A stretch of DNA of 64,000 bases from Geobacter sp. UBA2189 (GCA_002328035.1 DCVL01000043.1:146857-210856), one strand, 5' to 3'. Shown: positions 26,355 through 35,530, counted from the first letter of the stretch. Translations and numbers: made by a program. Notes: generated by a model not told the origin, from the letters alone.

Positions 26355-27302
26355 ATGCCCCGAATCTTTTCAGACAACCCCCAATCAATCGGCAACACGC
26401 CGCTAATAAGGCTTAGCAGGATCGCTCAAGGTTTACCTGCAACTATCCTTGCAAAGGTTGAAGCACGCAACCCGACCTCCTCCATTAAATGCCGCGTTGG
26501 AGCAAATCTTGTCTGGGATGCCGAAAAACGAGGGGCACTAAAGCAGGGAATGGAGATAATTGAACCAACAAGCGGTAACACCGGTATTGCCCTTGCTTAC
26601 ACTGCCGCTGTTCGCGGTTACCACATAACCCTTACCATGCCAGAAACGATGAGCATTGAACGTCGCAAGCTTCTATCGCTTTTTGGCGCAAATCTTATTC
26701 TTACTCCAGGCAGCGCAGGGATGAACGGGGCTATCAATGTCGCCGAAGGAATGGCCGCAGCAGAGCCAAATCGTTTTTTTATTCCGCAACAGTTTAAAAA
26801 TCCTGCCAATCCGCAGATCCATGAACTGACAACCGGCCCTGAAATCTGGAGAGATACGGATGGCCGGATTGATATACTGGTGGCAGGGGTGGGAACCGGC
26901 GGCACAATCACAGGCATCTCCAGATACATAAAAAAACAGGCAGGCAGGCAGATACTCTCCGTAGCCGTAGAGCCTGCCGAAAGCCCTGTAATAACGCAAC
27001 ATCTGTCAGGTGTACCATTAAAGCCGGGGCCTCATACAATTCAGGGAATCGGGGCAGGCTTCATACCTGATATACTGGATCTGAACTTGATTGACAGGGT
27101 TGAACAGATAGCAGGCGAGGAGGCAATTCATTTTGCCAGAAGGCTTGCACGCGAAGAAGGAATTCCGGCAGGGATATCAAGCGGAGCCGCAGTTGCCGCC
27201 GCAGTCAGGCTTGCTTCAGATGAGACCTTTACCGGCAAAACCATAGTCGTAATACTGCCAGACGGCGCCGAACGCTACCTCTCAACTCCCCTCTTTGATT
27301 GA
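26355..27302 (+). CDS. cysK: cysteine synthase A
   Basis: This O-acetylserine sulfhydrylase forms cysteine from O-acetylserine and sulfide with pyridoxal phosphate. The lysine is K45 in TSSIKCRVG, the substrate loop EPTSGNTGIAL and the phosphate loop GVGTGGTITG are both present, and the 315-residue length is normal. Cobalamin genes and a SulP transporter lie downstream on the same strand. An AAAAGGA-like ribosome site precedes the ATG. Confidence 0.95.
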   Translation: MPRIFSDNPQSIGNTPLIRLSRIAQGLPATILAKVEARNPTSSIKCRVGANLVWDAEKRGALKQGMEIIEPTSGNTGIALAYTAAVRGYHITLTMPETMSIERRKLLSLFGANLILTPGSAGMNGAINVAEGMAAAEPNRFFIPQQFKNPANPQIHELTTGPEIWRDTDGRIDILVAGVGTGGTITGISRYIKKQAGRQILSVAVEPAESPVITQHLSGVPLKPGPHTIQGIGAGFIPDILDLNLIDRVEQIAGEEAIHFARRLAREEGIPAGISSGAAVAAAVRLASDETFTGKTIVVILPDGAERYLSTPLFD

Positions 27303-27391
27303 AAAACAGATTCCGGCTAATTGTATTCCGTGATACTAACTCTTTTGCAAGAGGTTCATAAAATGGCAACGATCTTTGGGAGTCTTTTAAC

Positions 27392-27925
27392 ATGGCCAAT
27401 AACATACTGATTACCGGAGGAGCCAGAAGCGGCAAGAGCCATCTTGCCGAAGAACTGGCAACCGGATATGGCGGTTCTCTCTGCTATCTGGCAACTGCCC
27501 AGGCGCTTGACGTAGAGATGAAAGAACGAATTGATAGGCATCGCCAAAGACGTGGCGACAAATGGGAAACCATAGAGGAACCGTTGATGATTCCCCAGAC
27601 CCTGGCTCGTATTGACGGGATCTACAACGTAATCCTTCTGGACTGCATCACTCTCTGGCTTTCCAACATGTTGCTCTCTCACGATGAAAACAACCCTGAC
27701 GCCGAGGAACAGGTCCTGAGCCACCTGCACCGCCTGGCCTCAACCCTAAGAAACCTATCCACACCTGTGATTATAGTCACAAACGAAGTCGGACAGGGTA
27801 TCGTGCCGGACAACCGCCTTGCCAGACTTTACAGGGACATAGCCGGACAGGCCAACCAGATACTTGCCGGATGCTGTAGCAGTGTATATATCTGCATCAG
27901 CGGCATTCCGCTGAAACTGAAGTAG
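27392..27925 (+). CDS. cobU: adenosylcobinamide kinase / guanylyltransferase
   Basis: This bifunctional enzyme of cobamide nucleotide-loop assembly phosphorylates adenosylcobinamide and transfers GMP to it. Walker A is GGARSGKSHLAE at about 8-19, and DCITLWLSNML and NEVGQGIVPDN are typical of CobU/CobP. At 177 residues it is normal. It sits with cobT, which supplies the lower-ligand ribazole phosphate for the next step. Confidence 0.95.
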   Translation: MANNILITGGARSGKSHLAEELATGYGGSLCYLATAQALDVEMKERIDRHRQRRGDKWETIEEPLMIPQTLARIDGIYNVILLDCITLWLSNMLLSHDENNPDAEEQVLSHLHRLASTLRNLSTPVIIVTNEVGQGIVPDNRLARLYRDIAGQANQILAGCCSSVYICISGIPLKLK

Positions 27926-27957
27926 ATCCCAACTCTTTTAGAATTAGCTGGAGCTTT

Positions 27958-28044
27958 ATGAAACTCTTTTTAACAACACCGGCCAAATCAAAAGGTCTGA
28001 TTTTGTCAACAATACAAAAGAACTACGACAAGGAAACAAAATGA
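27958..28044 (+). CDS. possible 28-residue leader peptide before cobT
   Basis: An ATG preceded by GGAG opens a 28-codon frame that ends in TGA overlapping the cobT start by four bases (ATGA). The peptide is basic and includes MKLFLTTPAKSKGLIL. It could couple translation into cobT. The frame may equally be chance in a 115-base gap; only its ribosome site and exact overlap support it. Confidence 0.35.
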   Translation: MKLFLTTPAKSKGLILSTIQKNYDKETK

Positions 28045-29099
28045 ATCTACTTGAAACAACCCTTTCTCGCATTTTACCGATTGATACAGAACTGCTGGAG
28101 CAGACGCAGGCAAGACTCGATAACAAGACCAAGCCGTTAGGATCATTGGGGCGTCTTGAGGAGTTTGCCCGTAAAACAGTGGCTATTACCGGTAAGACCG
28201 AGCCGGATCTGTCAAAGAAGGTTATATTTACCTTTGCCGGAGACCACGGGGTTGTTGAGGAAGGTGTCTCGGCTTTTCCAAAAGAGGTTACTCCGCAGAT
28301 GGTGTTAAATATCCTTCAGGGTGGAGCTGGAGTTACCGTGCTTGCGCACCACTCAGGGGCAGAGGTAAGGGTGGTAGATGTAGGAGTTGATTTTGATTTT
28401 GAACCGACTCCAGGACTTATTGATATGAAGGTGGCAAAGGGAACCCGAAATCTTGCCAAAGGCCCTGCCATGACTCTTGAAGAGACGTTACAGGCTATCA
28501 ATGTCGGGATAAAACTGTCCAATCAGTGCAAAGAAGAAGGGATTGGACTGGTGGGCACCGGTGAAATGGGGATTGGCAATACAACCCCTTCATCAGCTAT
28601 CATCGCGGCCATCGGTGGTTTTTCACCGGAGCAGGTCACCCACAGAGGCACAGGGATAAACGACAGGAGCCTTCAGGTAAAGGTTAACACCATCAAGCGT
28701 GGACTGGAGGTAAATACCCCGGATCCCTCGGATCCGCTCGATGTTCTGACGAAGGTAGGCGGGCTTGAGATAGCGGCTATTACCGGCCTGGTACTTGGTT
28801 GTGCAGCCAACCGGATACCTGTTGTTGTTGACGGGTTCATCTCCACAGCCGGCGCCCTTATCGCCTCAGAGTTGAACAAAAATGTCCGTGATTACATCTT
28901 TGCTGCCCATGAGTCGGTAGAGATCGGACATCGTTTTATGCTGGATCGTATAGATATAAAACCTCTGCTGAACCTGGAGATGCGTCTTGGGGAAGGCACA
29001 GGCGCCGCGCTGGCCATGCATCTGATTGAGGCAGGTGTAAAGATCCTTCTGGAAATGGCGACTTTTGAACAGGCCGGGGTTGCAGGACAACAGGAATAA
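28041..29099 (+). CDS. cobT: nicotinate-nucleotide--dimethylbenzimidazole phosphoribosyltransferase
   Basis: This enzyme activates the cobamide lower ligand by moving phosphoribose from nicotinate mononucleotide to dimethylbenzimidazole, giving alpha-ribazole phosphate. It has 352 residues, with TKPLGSLGRLEE near the start, FAGDHGV, GEMGIGNTTPSSA and the C-terminal EGTGAALAM loop holding the catalytic Glu. It follows cobU in the same transcription unit. Confidence 0.96.
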   Translation: MNLLETTLSRILPIDTELLEQTQARLDNKTKPLGSLGRLEEFARKTVAITGKTEPDLSKKVIFTFAGDHGVVEEGVSAFPKEVTPQMVLNILQGGAGVTVLAHHSGAEVRVVDVGVDFDFEPTPGLIDMKVAKGTRNLAKGPAMTLEETLQAINVGIKLSNQCKEEGIGLVGTGEMGIGNTTPSSAIIAAIGGFSPEQVTHRGTGINDRSLQVKVNTIKRGLEVNTPDPSDPLDVLTKVGGLEIAAITGLVLGCAANRIPVVVDGFISTAGALIASELNKNVRDYIFAAHESVEIGHRFMLDRIDIKPLLNLEMRLGEGTGAALAMHLIEAGVKILLEMATFEQAGVAGQQE

Positions 29100-29109
29100 T
29101 CGGGATATT

Positions 29110-30891
29110 ATGTCCACAGAATCACCTACCCCATCCCCCCTTCTCCGTCACACCAGAACCAGGGGAATACGCCGCTGGCTCCCCTGGCTTTCCGCCCTCA
29201 GCCACTACAACCGTTCCATGTTCTTTCAGGATCTTGGCGCAGGTCTGGTGCTTGCAACACTGCTGGTTCCGGTCGGGATGGGATATGCCGAGGCATCTGG
29301 ACTGCCTCCAATCTATGGCCTTTACGCCACCATTGTTCCACTGATCGTATATGCCCTGTTAGGGCCAAGCCGCATTCTGGTACTTGGCCCTGATTCAGCG
29401 CTAAGCGCCCTGATTGCCGCCTCTATTCTGCCTCTTGCCGCCGGAAGCCCCGCCAGGGCGGTTGAACTGGCCGGCTGGCTGGCGATAATTACCGGCGCCA
29501 TATCCATACTTGCAGGCCTCTTCAAGCTTGGCTTCGTCACAGATCTCCTTTCAAAACCGATCAGATACGGATATATGAACGGAATAGCCCTGACCCTTCT
29601 CTTTACACAGCTACCTAAGATACTTGGATTCAAGGTGGATGGCAGCAGTCTTTTCAGCTCGGCTATCGGTATTTTCAAAGGAATCACAGAGGGGAGGCTA
29701 AACCCTGTCACCTGCGCTATTGGCGGGATATCCCTCATTACCATAATCCTCTTCAAGGTCTTTATTCCGCGTCTGCCAGGGGTTCTCTTTGCGGTAATAG
29801 GAGCTACATTGGCAGTTGTACTCCTTGATCTCTCCTCATCATCCAATATTGCGATAGTAGGGGCATTGCCGCAGGGTCTGCCAGGGATAAGCGTCTCAAA
29901 GATCTCTTTCGATGAGTTCCTTACCCTGGCTTCAGGCGCAACAGCCATCGCCCTTGTATCAATTTCGGATATGAGTGTGCTTTCAAGGATTTATGCCTTG
30001 AGGGGTGGATATTACGTTGATGCCAATCAGGAGCTTACGACTCTTGGGATAGCAAATGTAGCTACAGGTCTGTTTCAGGGATTTCCGGTAAGCAGCAGCT
30101 CTTCCCGGACACCGGTTGCCGAATCTGCAGGTTCCAAGAGTCAGGTTACCGGACTTGTCGGGGTTGCATGCATTGTCATACTGCTACTTTTTGCGCCACG
30201 TCTCTTCTATTATCTGCCAATTGCAGTGCTGGGAGCAGTGGTTATATCGGTCTGCGGCACTATTCTGGAATTCAAAGAGGTGAAGAGACTTTATCATCTA
30301 AGGCGCGGTGAGTTCTTGCTTTCAATGGTCTGCTTCATTGTTGTTGCTTTTCTCGGGGTTGTTCAGGGGATATTTGTTTCAGTGGGACTGGCTCTGATAG
30401 GATTCATCTGGCGCGCCTGGCGACCTTACTCTGCAATACTTGGCAGGGTTGACGGTCTTAAGGGTTATCACGATATAATCAGGCATCCCGAAGCCAGACG
30501 GATACCAGGCCTGGTGTTGTTCCGCTGGGATGCCCCACTCTTTTTTGCAAACGCAGAGATCTTCCGCGAGAGGGTACTAAAGGCAGCCACCGAGGCGCCT
30601 ACACCTACACGCTGGCTTGTTGTAAGCGCAGAACCTGTAACTGATGTCGATATCACTGCCTCAGACATGATTGCTGAACTTGAAAAAGAGCTTTCTGAGG
30701 CCGGAATAACCTTATGTTTTGCCCAGATGAAAGGGAGGGTCAAGGACAACCTGAAGAAGTACGGTCTTTTCTGTAAACTTGGGCAGGACAACTTTTTCCC
30801 CACCATTGGACAGGCGGTTGACCACTATGTCCAGCAGAATCAGATCGACTGGGTGGATTGGGAAGACCGTTTAAACTCCATGAATCATTGA
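29110..30891 (+). CDS. SulP-family anion transporter with STAS domain
   Basis: This is an inner-membrane anion transporter of the SulP/SLC26 group (sulfate, bicarbonate or similar). It has 593 residues from the ATG at 29110; an in-frame start inside cobT would add 15 residues. The sulfate transporter signature region DLGAGLVLATLLVPVGMGYA opens the membrane part, and a cytoplasmic STAS domain follows from about residue 470 (ARRIPGLVLFRWDAPLFFA). Substrate cannot be told from sequence. Proximity to cysK makes sulfate plausible. Confidence 0.9.
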   Translation: MSTESPTPSPLLRHTRTRGIRRWLPWLSALSHYNRSMFFQDLGAGLVLATLLVPVGMGYAEASGLPPIYGLYATIVPLIVYALLGPSRILVLGPDSALSALIAASILPLAAGSPARAVELAGWLAIITGAISILAGLFKLGFVTDLLSKPIRYGYMNGIALTLLFTQLPKILGFKVDGSSLFSSAIGIFKGITEGRLNPVTCAIGGISLITIILFKVFIPRLPGVLFAVIGATLAVVLLDLSSSSNIAIVGALPQGLPGISVSKISFDEFLTLASGATAIALVSISDMSVLSRIYALRGGYYVDANQELTTLGIANVATGLFQGFPVSSSSSRTPVAESAGSKSQVTGLVGVACIVILLLFAPRLFYYLPIAVLGAVVISVCGTILEFKEVKRLYHLRRGEFLLSMVCFIVVAFLGVVQGIFVSVGLALIGFIWRAWRPYSAILGRVDGLKGYHDIIRHPEARRIPGLVLFRWDAPLFFANAEIFRERVLKAATEAPTPTRWLVVSAEPVTDVDITASDMIAELEKELSEAGITLCFAQMKGRVKDNLKKYGLFCKLGQDNFFPTIGQAVDHYVQQNQIDWVDWEDRLNSMNH

Positions 30892-30924
30892 TGTATTTCA
30901 AATGTTTTATGTGCTGATGCCGGA

Positions 30925-31041
30925 AGCTGGCACAACGGATCGGCGTGGCACGCTATCAGCAGTGGCTGAAAAAGATCGACTACGACAATGCCGACCTCGG
31001 CTCCAGTTGGGCTGGAGGCGTTGAAACTGAAGGGAATTCTG
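30925..31041 (+). pseudogene. possible class D beta-lactamase fragment
   Basis: An open frame without its own start reads AQRIGVARYQQWLKKIDYDN and continues for about 20 residues. This resembles the segment of OXA-type class D beta-lactamases that ends in (L)DYGNxD. The serine and KTG motifs are absent and the frame runs into the next gene. It is at best a short relic. Its place at the edge of the accessory region fits DNA rearrangement. Confidence 0.35.
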
Positions 31042-31061
31042 TAACACCACGGAGGGCAGCA

Positions 31062-31421
31062 ATGATTGATCAGGCCTTTGCACACAGCTTTGCCAATCAA
31101 TGGATCGAAGCCTGGAACAACCATGATCTGGAGCAGGTGCTCAGCCACTATGCCGATGATTTTGAGATGCACTCGCCGGTAATCGCCCAGATTGTGGGCG
31201 AGCCATCCGGTATGCTACAGGGCAAACAGTCGGTGGGAGCCTACTGGAGCCAGGCCTTGCAACTGCTCCCAGACTTGCAGTTTGAGCTGATCACCGTGCT
31301 TGCCGGGGTTAACAGCATCACCCTCTACTATCGCGGCGCACTGGATCGGCTGGCTGCCGAGGTCTTTCACTTTGGGCCTGATGGCAAGGTGGTCAAGGCC
31401 TTTGCCCATTACGGGGTGTAA
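31062..31421 (+). CDS. SnoaL/NTF2-like protein
   Basis: This 119-residue alpha+beta barrel protein of the NTF2/SnoaL superfamily shows FANQWIEAWNNHDLEQVLSHYADDFEM and a C-terminal FHFGPDGKVVKAFAHY strand pair, in the usual small size. GGAGG lies just before the ATG at 31062. An upstream in-frame start exists but would include the beta-lactamase-like relic. Ligand or enzyme activity cannot be deduced. Confidence 0.75.
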   Translation: MIDQAFAHSFANQWIEAWNNHDLEQVLSHYADDFEMHSPVIAQIVGEPSGMLQGKQSVGAYWSQALQLLPDLQFELITVLAGVNSITLYYRGALDRLAAEVFHFGPDGKVVKAFAHYGV

Positions 31422-31461
31422 GGCAGCCCGAAACTCGCTCCCAGGTATGTTATGCTGCTGG

Positions 31462-31525
31462 AGAAATGTTACATTTGGGAGGTTAGCCGGTTCACGCGCG
31501 CACGCGCACCGGTCAATAGTGAGTT
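31462..31525. repeat. interspersed hairpin repeat, copy 1
   Basis: It opens with AAATGTTACATTTGGGAGG and has the central hairpin arm CCGGTTCACGCGCG facing CGCGCACCGG, then TCAATAGTGAGTT. Copies 2 (42791) and 3 (49978) are close relatives, and each lies 20-35 bases before an accessory gene. After GAGTT the copies diverge. Confidence 0.75.
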
Positions 31526-31549
31526 GCTAAAGTTCACCTGAGGGAAAAA

Positions 31550-32761
31550 ATGAAACCAAGAATTGCACTATTCGGATTACCTCCCAAAAGCACCGGCAAA
31601 CTACATATTTGGGTATATGCGAATGGTGACGGGCATCATTATGGCGACAGAGTTTATGAGGCTGATAACGACGAATCTGGAAAAATACTAGCCTACGTAT
31701 TCTCCGATATCGAAATTGGTTGCAGAGTAACGATAGTAATAATGTCATCCGGCATTTGCGAATATTCACATTCTCTGGAGTTCAAAGGAGCGGATATCAG
31801 TCATGTCCCGAATTTCCGTAAGGAGACAAACACCGATGAGGCGGAGGTGTCGGAGGACTGGAATATCGATCTATGGCGAAGCTGGAACCCGCATCAACAA
31901 CACGATCATGGACTTGCCATAGAAAAAAAATTCTTACTGGACAGAACGATATCAGTAGCGCCAGTTTGGGAGTCATATTATTTAGACAGCAACATCGACT
32001 ATTTTGAAAAATTTCAGAAACTTTGGATTGGACTGAATGCCTATGCTACACACCGGTCAACTGAAAGCGGTGACAAGAAAAAAATACTTTCTTTGGTCGG
32101 ATCAGATTTGCGACAAGCGTTCCATGAATCATTAAGGCATGAGTCAAATAAAAAATCTGCGGAAAAATGGCTTACTCTTCAGAAAGCAACTGGTCTGAAT
32201 ATGACATCAGATATTGTCAGGGATGAGATAGCTACAACATGTTACAGCTTAGATTTTCTTGAGTGCGCTAAATCGGAGATCGGCATATTTTCTGATATAA
32301 CGAACCAACTAAATGGGCTGGTTTTCTTGAACAGTGCGCCAGGGAAGGAGGTCTTTCGAGACGTATTTTCAAGATATCACGAGTACATGGCATCAGCAGA
32401 GGGGATAGTATATCCATTCAATCTCGCAGATGCTTTTTTGGCACCAAAAGCCCCGTGCTCGGTAAAACGTTTTGGTGGCCTTGTTTTTCACGATCCTTTC
32501 TTAACATCAGAACATGGCAGTCTTTTTTCCCTCGAAGATTATTTTGGCTCAGAATACGCAATCGCGCCGTATCAAGGACAGACCGATACACAATTACGCG
32601 CATGGGAAACTGTGGATCCTCTTTTCTTTAGATTTCTGCATGTCTTATATCAATTTCGTTGTGCGTACTTTCATGGGGATCTTCCTGCTAGTAAACAAAA
32701 TAACGAAATGGCCAGAACAGCCTATCTAAGTTTGCATGAGTTGTTTCCCGCAATTCTATAA
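31550..32761 (+). CDS. uncharacterised protein with C-terminal Apea-like HEPN motif
   Basis: The N-terminal two thirds (residues 1-300) are not recognised. The C-terminus carries R370-X4-H375 in FRCAYFHGD, the RNase signature of HEPN proteins, placed in a helix as in Apea-like HEPN domains found in defence loci. Repeat copy 1 lies just upstream, and a structured, intron-like block lies downstream. Base use is more AT-rich than the preceding genes, which suits transfer. I infer a stand-alone defence or stress RNase but cannot name a system. Confidence 0.6.
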   Translation: MKPRIALFGLPPKSTGKLHIWVYANGDGHHYGDRVYEADNDESGKILAYVFSDIEIGCRVTIVIMSSGICEYSHSLEFKGADISHVPNFRKETNTDEAEVSEDWNIDLWRSWNPHQQHDHGLAIEKKFLLDRTISVAPVWESYYLDSNIDYFEKFQKLWIGLNAYATHRSTESGDKKKILSLVGSDLRQAFHESLRHESNKKSAEKWLTLQKATGLNMTSDIVRDEIATTCYSLDFLECAKSEIGIFSDITNQLNGLVFLNSAPGKEVFRDVFSRYHEYMASAEGIVYPFNLADAFLAPKAPCSVKRFGGLVFHDPFLTSEHGSLFSLEDYFGSEYAIAPYQGQTDTQLRAWETVDPLFFRFLHVLYQFRCAYFHGDLPASKQNNEMARTAYLSLHELFPAIL

Positions 32762-32789
32762 AGCAACAGGAATAATAAGGAGGTAATAG

Positions 32790-33150
32790 GTGTCGCGTCT
32801 ACACACTGACAAAAAATATTCCAACCAGCCGATTGCACGCCGCTCTGCCCTGAAAACCGACAGGGCGATGCGGGTGAACCGGGCACCCCGTTAACCAAGC
32901 CCAGGGGGAACCTTGAAATAGCAAGGCTTGGCGAGACAAAAGTTGGCTGGAGGAGCGACAACGACGTAAAGTAGCGGGAATGGGAAAAGAGTAACTGAGT
33001 GCCGTGAATGTGTACCGGAGAAGGAATGAAGAGCAGAATGGCGAAAAAGGCAAAAAACGAATATACCGCTGAGGCGGCAATTTTACTGTCTTGAAGAGAG
33101 TTAGAGGAGAAAGCAAGGAGCCCGGTTAAGACAGGCTCCTACCAATTCAG
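32790..33150 (+). ncRNA. structured RNA block, possible group II intron fragment
   Basis: About 360 bases have no gene but dense nested pairing: GCCCTG/CAGGGC, CCAAGCC/GGCTTGG, AACCTTG/CAAGG, CCAGCC/GGCTGG, and a closing GGAGCC/GGCTCC near 33120-33143. The purine-rich style (GAGTAACTGAGTGCCGTGAA, AAGGAATGAAGAGCAGAATG) and the GTGTCGCG opening recall domain I of bacterial group II introns. No reverse-transcriptase gene and no domain V could be identified, so it would be truncated. Another structured RNA is possible. Confidence 0.4.
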
Positions 33151-33498
33151 CTAGGCATGCTTCAGAGGATGTTCTTTCAAATATTTTCTCAATGCGTCAT
33201 CAATCCGTGATTGCCACCCAGCGCCAGTGGCTTTGAAGGTATCTACAATATCTTGAGATAGTCGGATCGCAATTGATTTTTTTGTGGGGGCTTTTTGTGG
33301 ACCACGAATTCCCGGACGATGAATGATAGCCCTAGCCCAATCCTCATCGGTTTTAAGGAAATTGTCAGGGTCATCCATAGCCATGCTCTCTAAAGCCTCT
33401 TCTGAAAAGTTACTGACTCGATCCTTGTCGGTCATTATTTCGCCTCTGGAACGCATGTCATTAATTTCATTCGAGGTTTTTTTAACTATTTTGGCCAT
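33151..33498 (-). CDS. brnA: BrnA antitoxin
   Basis: This 115-residue antitoxin of the BrnTA pair has a ribbon-helix-helix C-terminus (KKSIAIRLSQDIVDTFKATG then WQSRIDDALRKYL) that binds both the toxin and the operator. I chose the ATG at 33498; an earlier start would add 21 residues inside brnT. The coding start overlaps brnT by 17 bases, the standard toxin-then-antitoxin order. Confidence 0.88.
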   Translation of the reverse strand: MAKIVKKTSNEINDMRSRGEIMTDKDRVSNFSEEALESMAMDDPDNFLKTDEDWARAIIHRPGIRGPQKAPTKKSIAIRLSQDIVDTFKATGAGWQSRIDDALRKYLKEHPLKHA

Positions 33499-33757
33499 AA
33501 TACAGGTTCCTTTCCTTGCGACTGGCCTTCCGTAGCGAGATACAGCGGACAGCATCTCCACGTAGCGTGTAAGTGAGTGAAAGAGTTACCAGTTCGCCGT
33601 TAACTTCGGCAATATCTAACCATCGGCGTTCATGTGGCCGGTGACTTTCAACTGTAATCTTACTTGGTGACTCATAGACAAGCTGACCGTCGGCGAGGTC
33701 ATATCCATGCTTTTCAAAGTTTTTCAGTCGCTTGTTTTCGTCCCATTCGTAAACCAT
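33482..33757 (-). CDS. brnT: BrnT ribonuclease toxin
   Basis: This small RelE-fold RNase begins with the family signature EWDENKRLKNFEKHGYDL and ends with SLRKASRKERNLYY, in 91 residues. A TTG 12 codons earlier is a second possible start. TTGACG and TATACA lie just upstream on the minus strand with 18 bases between. Transcription would begin almost at the ATG, so the message may be leaderless. Confidence 0.88.
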   Translation of the reverse strand: MVYEWDENKRLKNFEKHGYDLADGQLVYESPSKITVESHRPHERRWLDIAEVNGELVTLSLTYTLRGDAVRCISLRKASRKERNLYYGQNS

Positions 33758-33793
33758 GTTTATTGTATATACGATTTGGGTGTGGCACGTCAA

Positions 33794-34153
33794 CTATCTC
33801 TTTGAAATAAGGATGAAAGACAATGACGGAGCAATCCCCTGAAATCAAAGATCCAGAGAAAAGATGAGATCCAACAAGGCATACGACCTGTCCGAAAACC
33901 CGACAGGCCAAAGCCATGACCAACAACCCAATCTACCACGATAGCCTGATTACCATAACTGAAGACTAGATTGTCTTTGCTGATTACTATTTCCCTCGGC
34001 ATGCCACCTATAGCTGATCATAAAAACTGCCTTCCTAAATCGTCACAACTATCTATTCATAATAAATTTCATATAAACATTTATCATGTTGATTAAACAA
34101 TAATATTTCTATAAATTATCTATTCAGTATCTATTCCAAAACTGGATGTAGCC
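33794..34153. other. gene-poor gap with a decayed reading frame
   Basis: The plus strand has two tiny open frames in series, one beginning MTEQSPEIKDPEKR near 33822 and one TNNPIYHDSLITITED ending at 33969. Both stop early. Read past the stops, the second continues IVFADYYFP, so it may be the relic of one small gene. From 34010 to 34153 the DNA is very AT-rich and probably holds the promoter of the HipA-like gene. Nothing else is visible. Confidence 0.3.
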
Positions 34154-35515
34154 ATGCAAGAAAGCACGTTACAAAATCAGGAACGACTGCTGGCCTTTCT
34201 GGCCACCGGCATCTACTCATCGCCAGAGATACAGCAGCGTTTTGGCTTCAGCCAGCCGGTGATCTCACGCCTGCTTGCTCAGATGGGTGACCGTGTGCTG
34301 GTGATCGGCAAGGCACGCGCACGGCGGTACAGCAGGTTGCGTGATCTGCGTGGACTGGGGGGCAGATTTCCGGTCTATGCCATTGATAGCGAAGGCAATG
34401 CCCGACTGCTGGGAACACTGTCCAGCGTAGCCCAGACTGACTTTCTCTGGCAACCGCTTGATGGTCGGGAACAGCTCTTTAAGAGCCTGCCCTGGTTTCT
34501 GGCAGACTTGCACCCGGAAGGGTTTGTGGGCAGAGCCTTTGTGCGCAACTGCCATCAAGAACTGGGGCTGCCGCCCCGCAGCAATGACTGGCAGGAAGAC
34601 CATGCATTGATAGCGCTTGTTCGCCGTGGTGAAGACACCATGGGTAATCTGGTGGTGGGGCAGGAATCCCTTGAACGCTATTTTCGCATGGTGCAGGCAA
34701 CGGCGGGGCGTGCCATCACCGCAGAAGCCAGGTCAGAATCCTATCCCCGGCTGGCTCAAGAGGCGATGGAAGGGCAGCCGGTTGGATCATCAGCAGGGGG
34801 CGAACAGCCAAAGTTTACCGCCAGCATTGAACAGGGCGGCATGGTGCAGAACGTGCTGGTCAAGTTTTCTCCACCAATGGGCAGTGAAGAGGGCAGGCGC
34901 TGGGCAGACCTGCTTGTGTGCGAACACCATGCGCTGCAGATTACGCAACAGGCAGGCATTGCTGCTGCACAAAGCTCGGTTCTGGAGGCTGGTGGACGCC
35001 TGTTTCTGGAGGTACTTCGTTTTGACCGGACCGGCCTGCACGGTCGTCTGCCGATGATCTCGCTACGGGCGGTGGATAATGAATTTTACGGCTATCAGGA
35101 CAGTTGGGTTAATGCAGCCAGCCAGATGGAAGGCGATGGCAGGCTCTCAGCAGAGGATGCCTCGGCGCTACGTTGGTTGTCGGTCTTCAGCAGCCTGATT
35201 GCCAACAATGATCAGCATTTTGGCAATGTATCCCTGATTATGACCGAAGACAGCAAACGGCTCTCCCTTGCACCGATATATGATCTGCTGCCGATGCTGT
35301 ACCGCCCCATGGATGGCGCAGCACCAGCCCGTACTTTTACGCCGCCTGCCGCAGTACCCGGCGCTCCCCAGGAGTGGGTTACGGCGCTTGATGGCGCCTG
35401 TCTGTTCTGGGGGCATGCGCAGGCTGATACAAGAATCTCCGAATCGTTCCGCAGGATCTGTGCTGAAAACCTGGCAGCGGTTGAGCGGCTGAAGATGGCA
35501 CCACGCCTGCTTTGA
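34154..35515 (+). CDS. HipA-like kinase with N-terminal winged helix (YjjJ type)
   Basis: This is a 453-residue HipA-family Ser/Thr kinase. Residues 1-65 form a winged-helix-like domain (SSPEIQQRFGFSQPVISRLL), so DNA binding and kinase sit in one chain with no separate HipB gene. Kinase landmarks are present: SSAGGEQPKF, LVKFSPP with the ATP-binding Lys, NNDQHFGNVSL with the catalytic Asp, and APIYDLLPM with the metal-binding Asp. The closest known architecture is E. coli YjjJ. It may act as a growth-arrest kinase. Confidence 0.85.
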   Translation: MQESTLQNQERLLAFLATGIYSSPEIQQRFGFSQPVISRLLAQMGDRVLVIGKARARRYSRLRDLRGLGGRFPVYAIDSEGNARLLGTLSSVAQTDFLWQPLDGREQLFKSLPWFLADLHPEGFVGRAFVRNCHQELGLPPRSNDWQEDHALIALVRRGEDTMGNLVVGQESLERYFRMVQATAGRAITAEARSESYPRLAQEAMEGQPVGSSAGGEQPKFTASIEQGGMVQNVLVKFSPPMGSEEGRRWADLLVCEHHALQITQQAGIAAAQSSVLEAGGRLFLEVLRFDRTGLHGRLPMISLRAVDNEFYGYQDSWVNAASQMEGDGRLSAEDASALRWLSVFSSLIANNDQHFGNVSLIMTEDSKRLSLAPIYDLLPMLYRPMDGAAPARTFTPPAAVPGAPQEWVTALDGACLFWGHAQADTRISESFRRICAENLAAVERLKMAPRLL

Positions 35516-35530
35516 TGGTCTGAATTGTGG

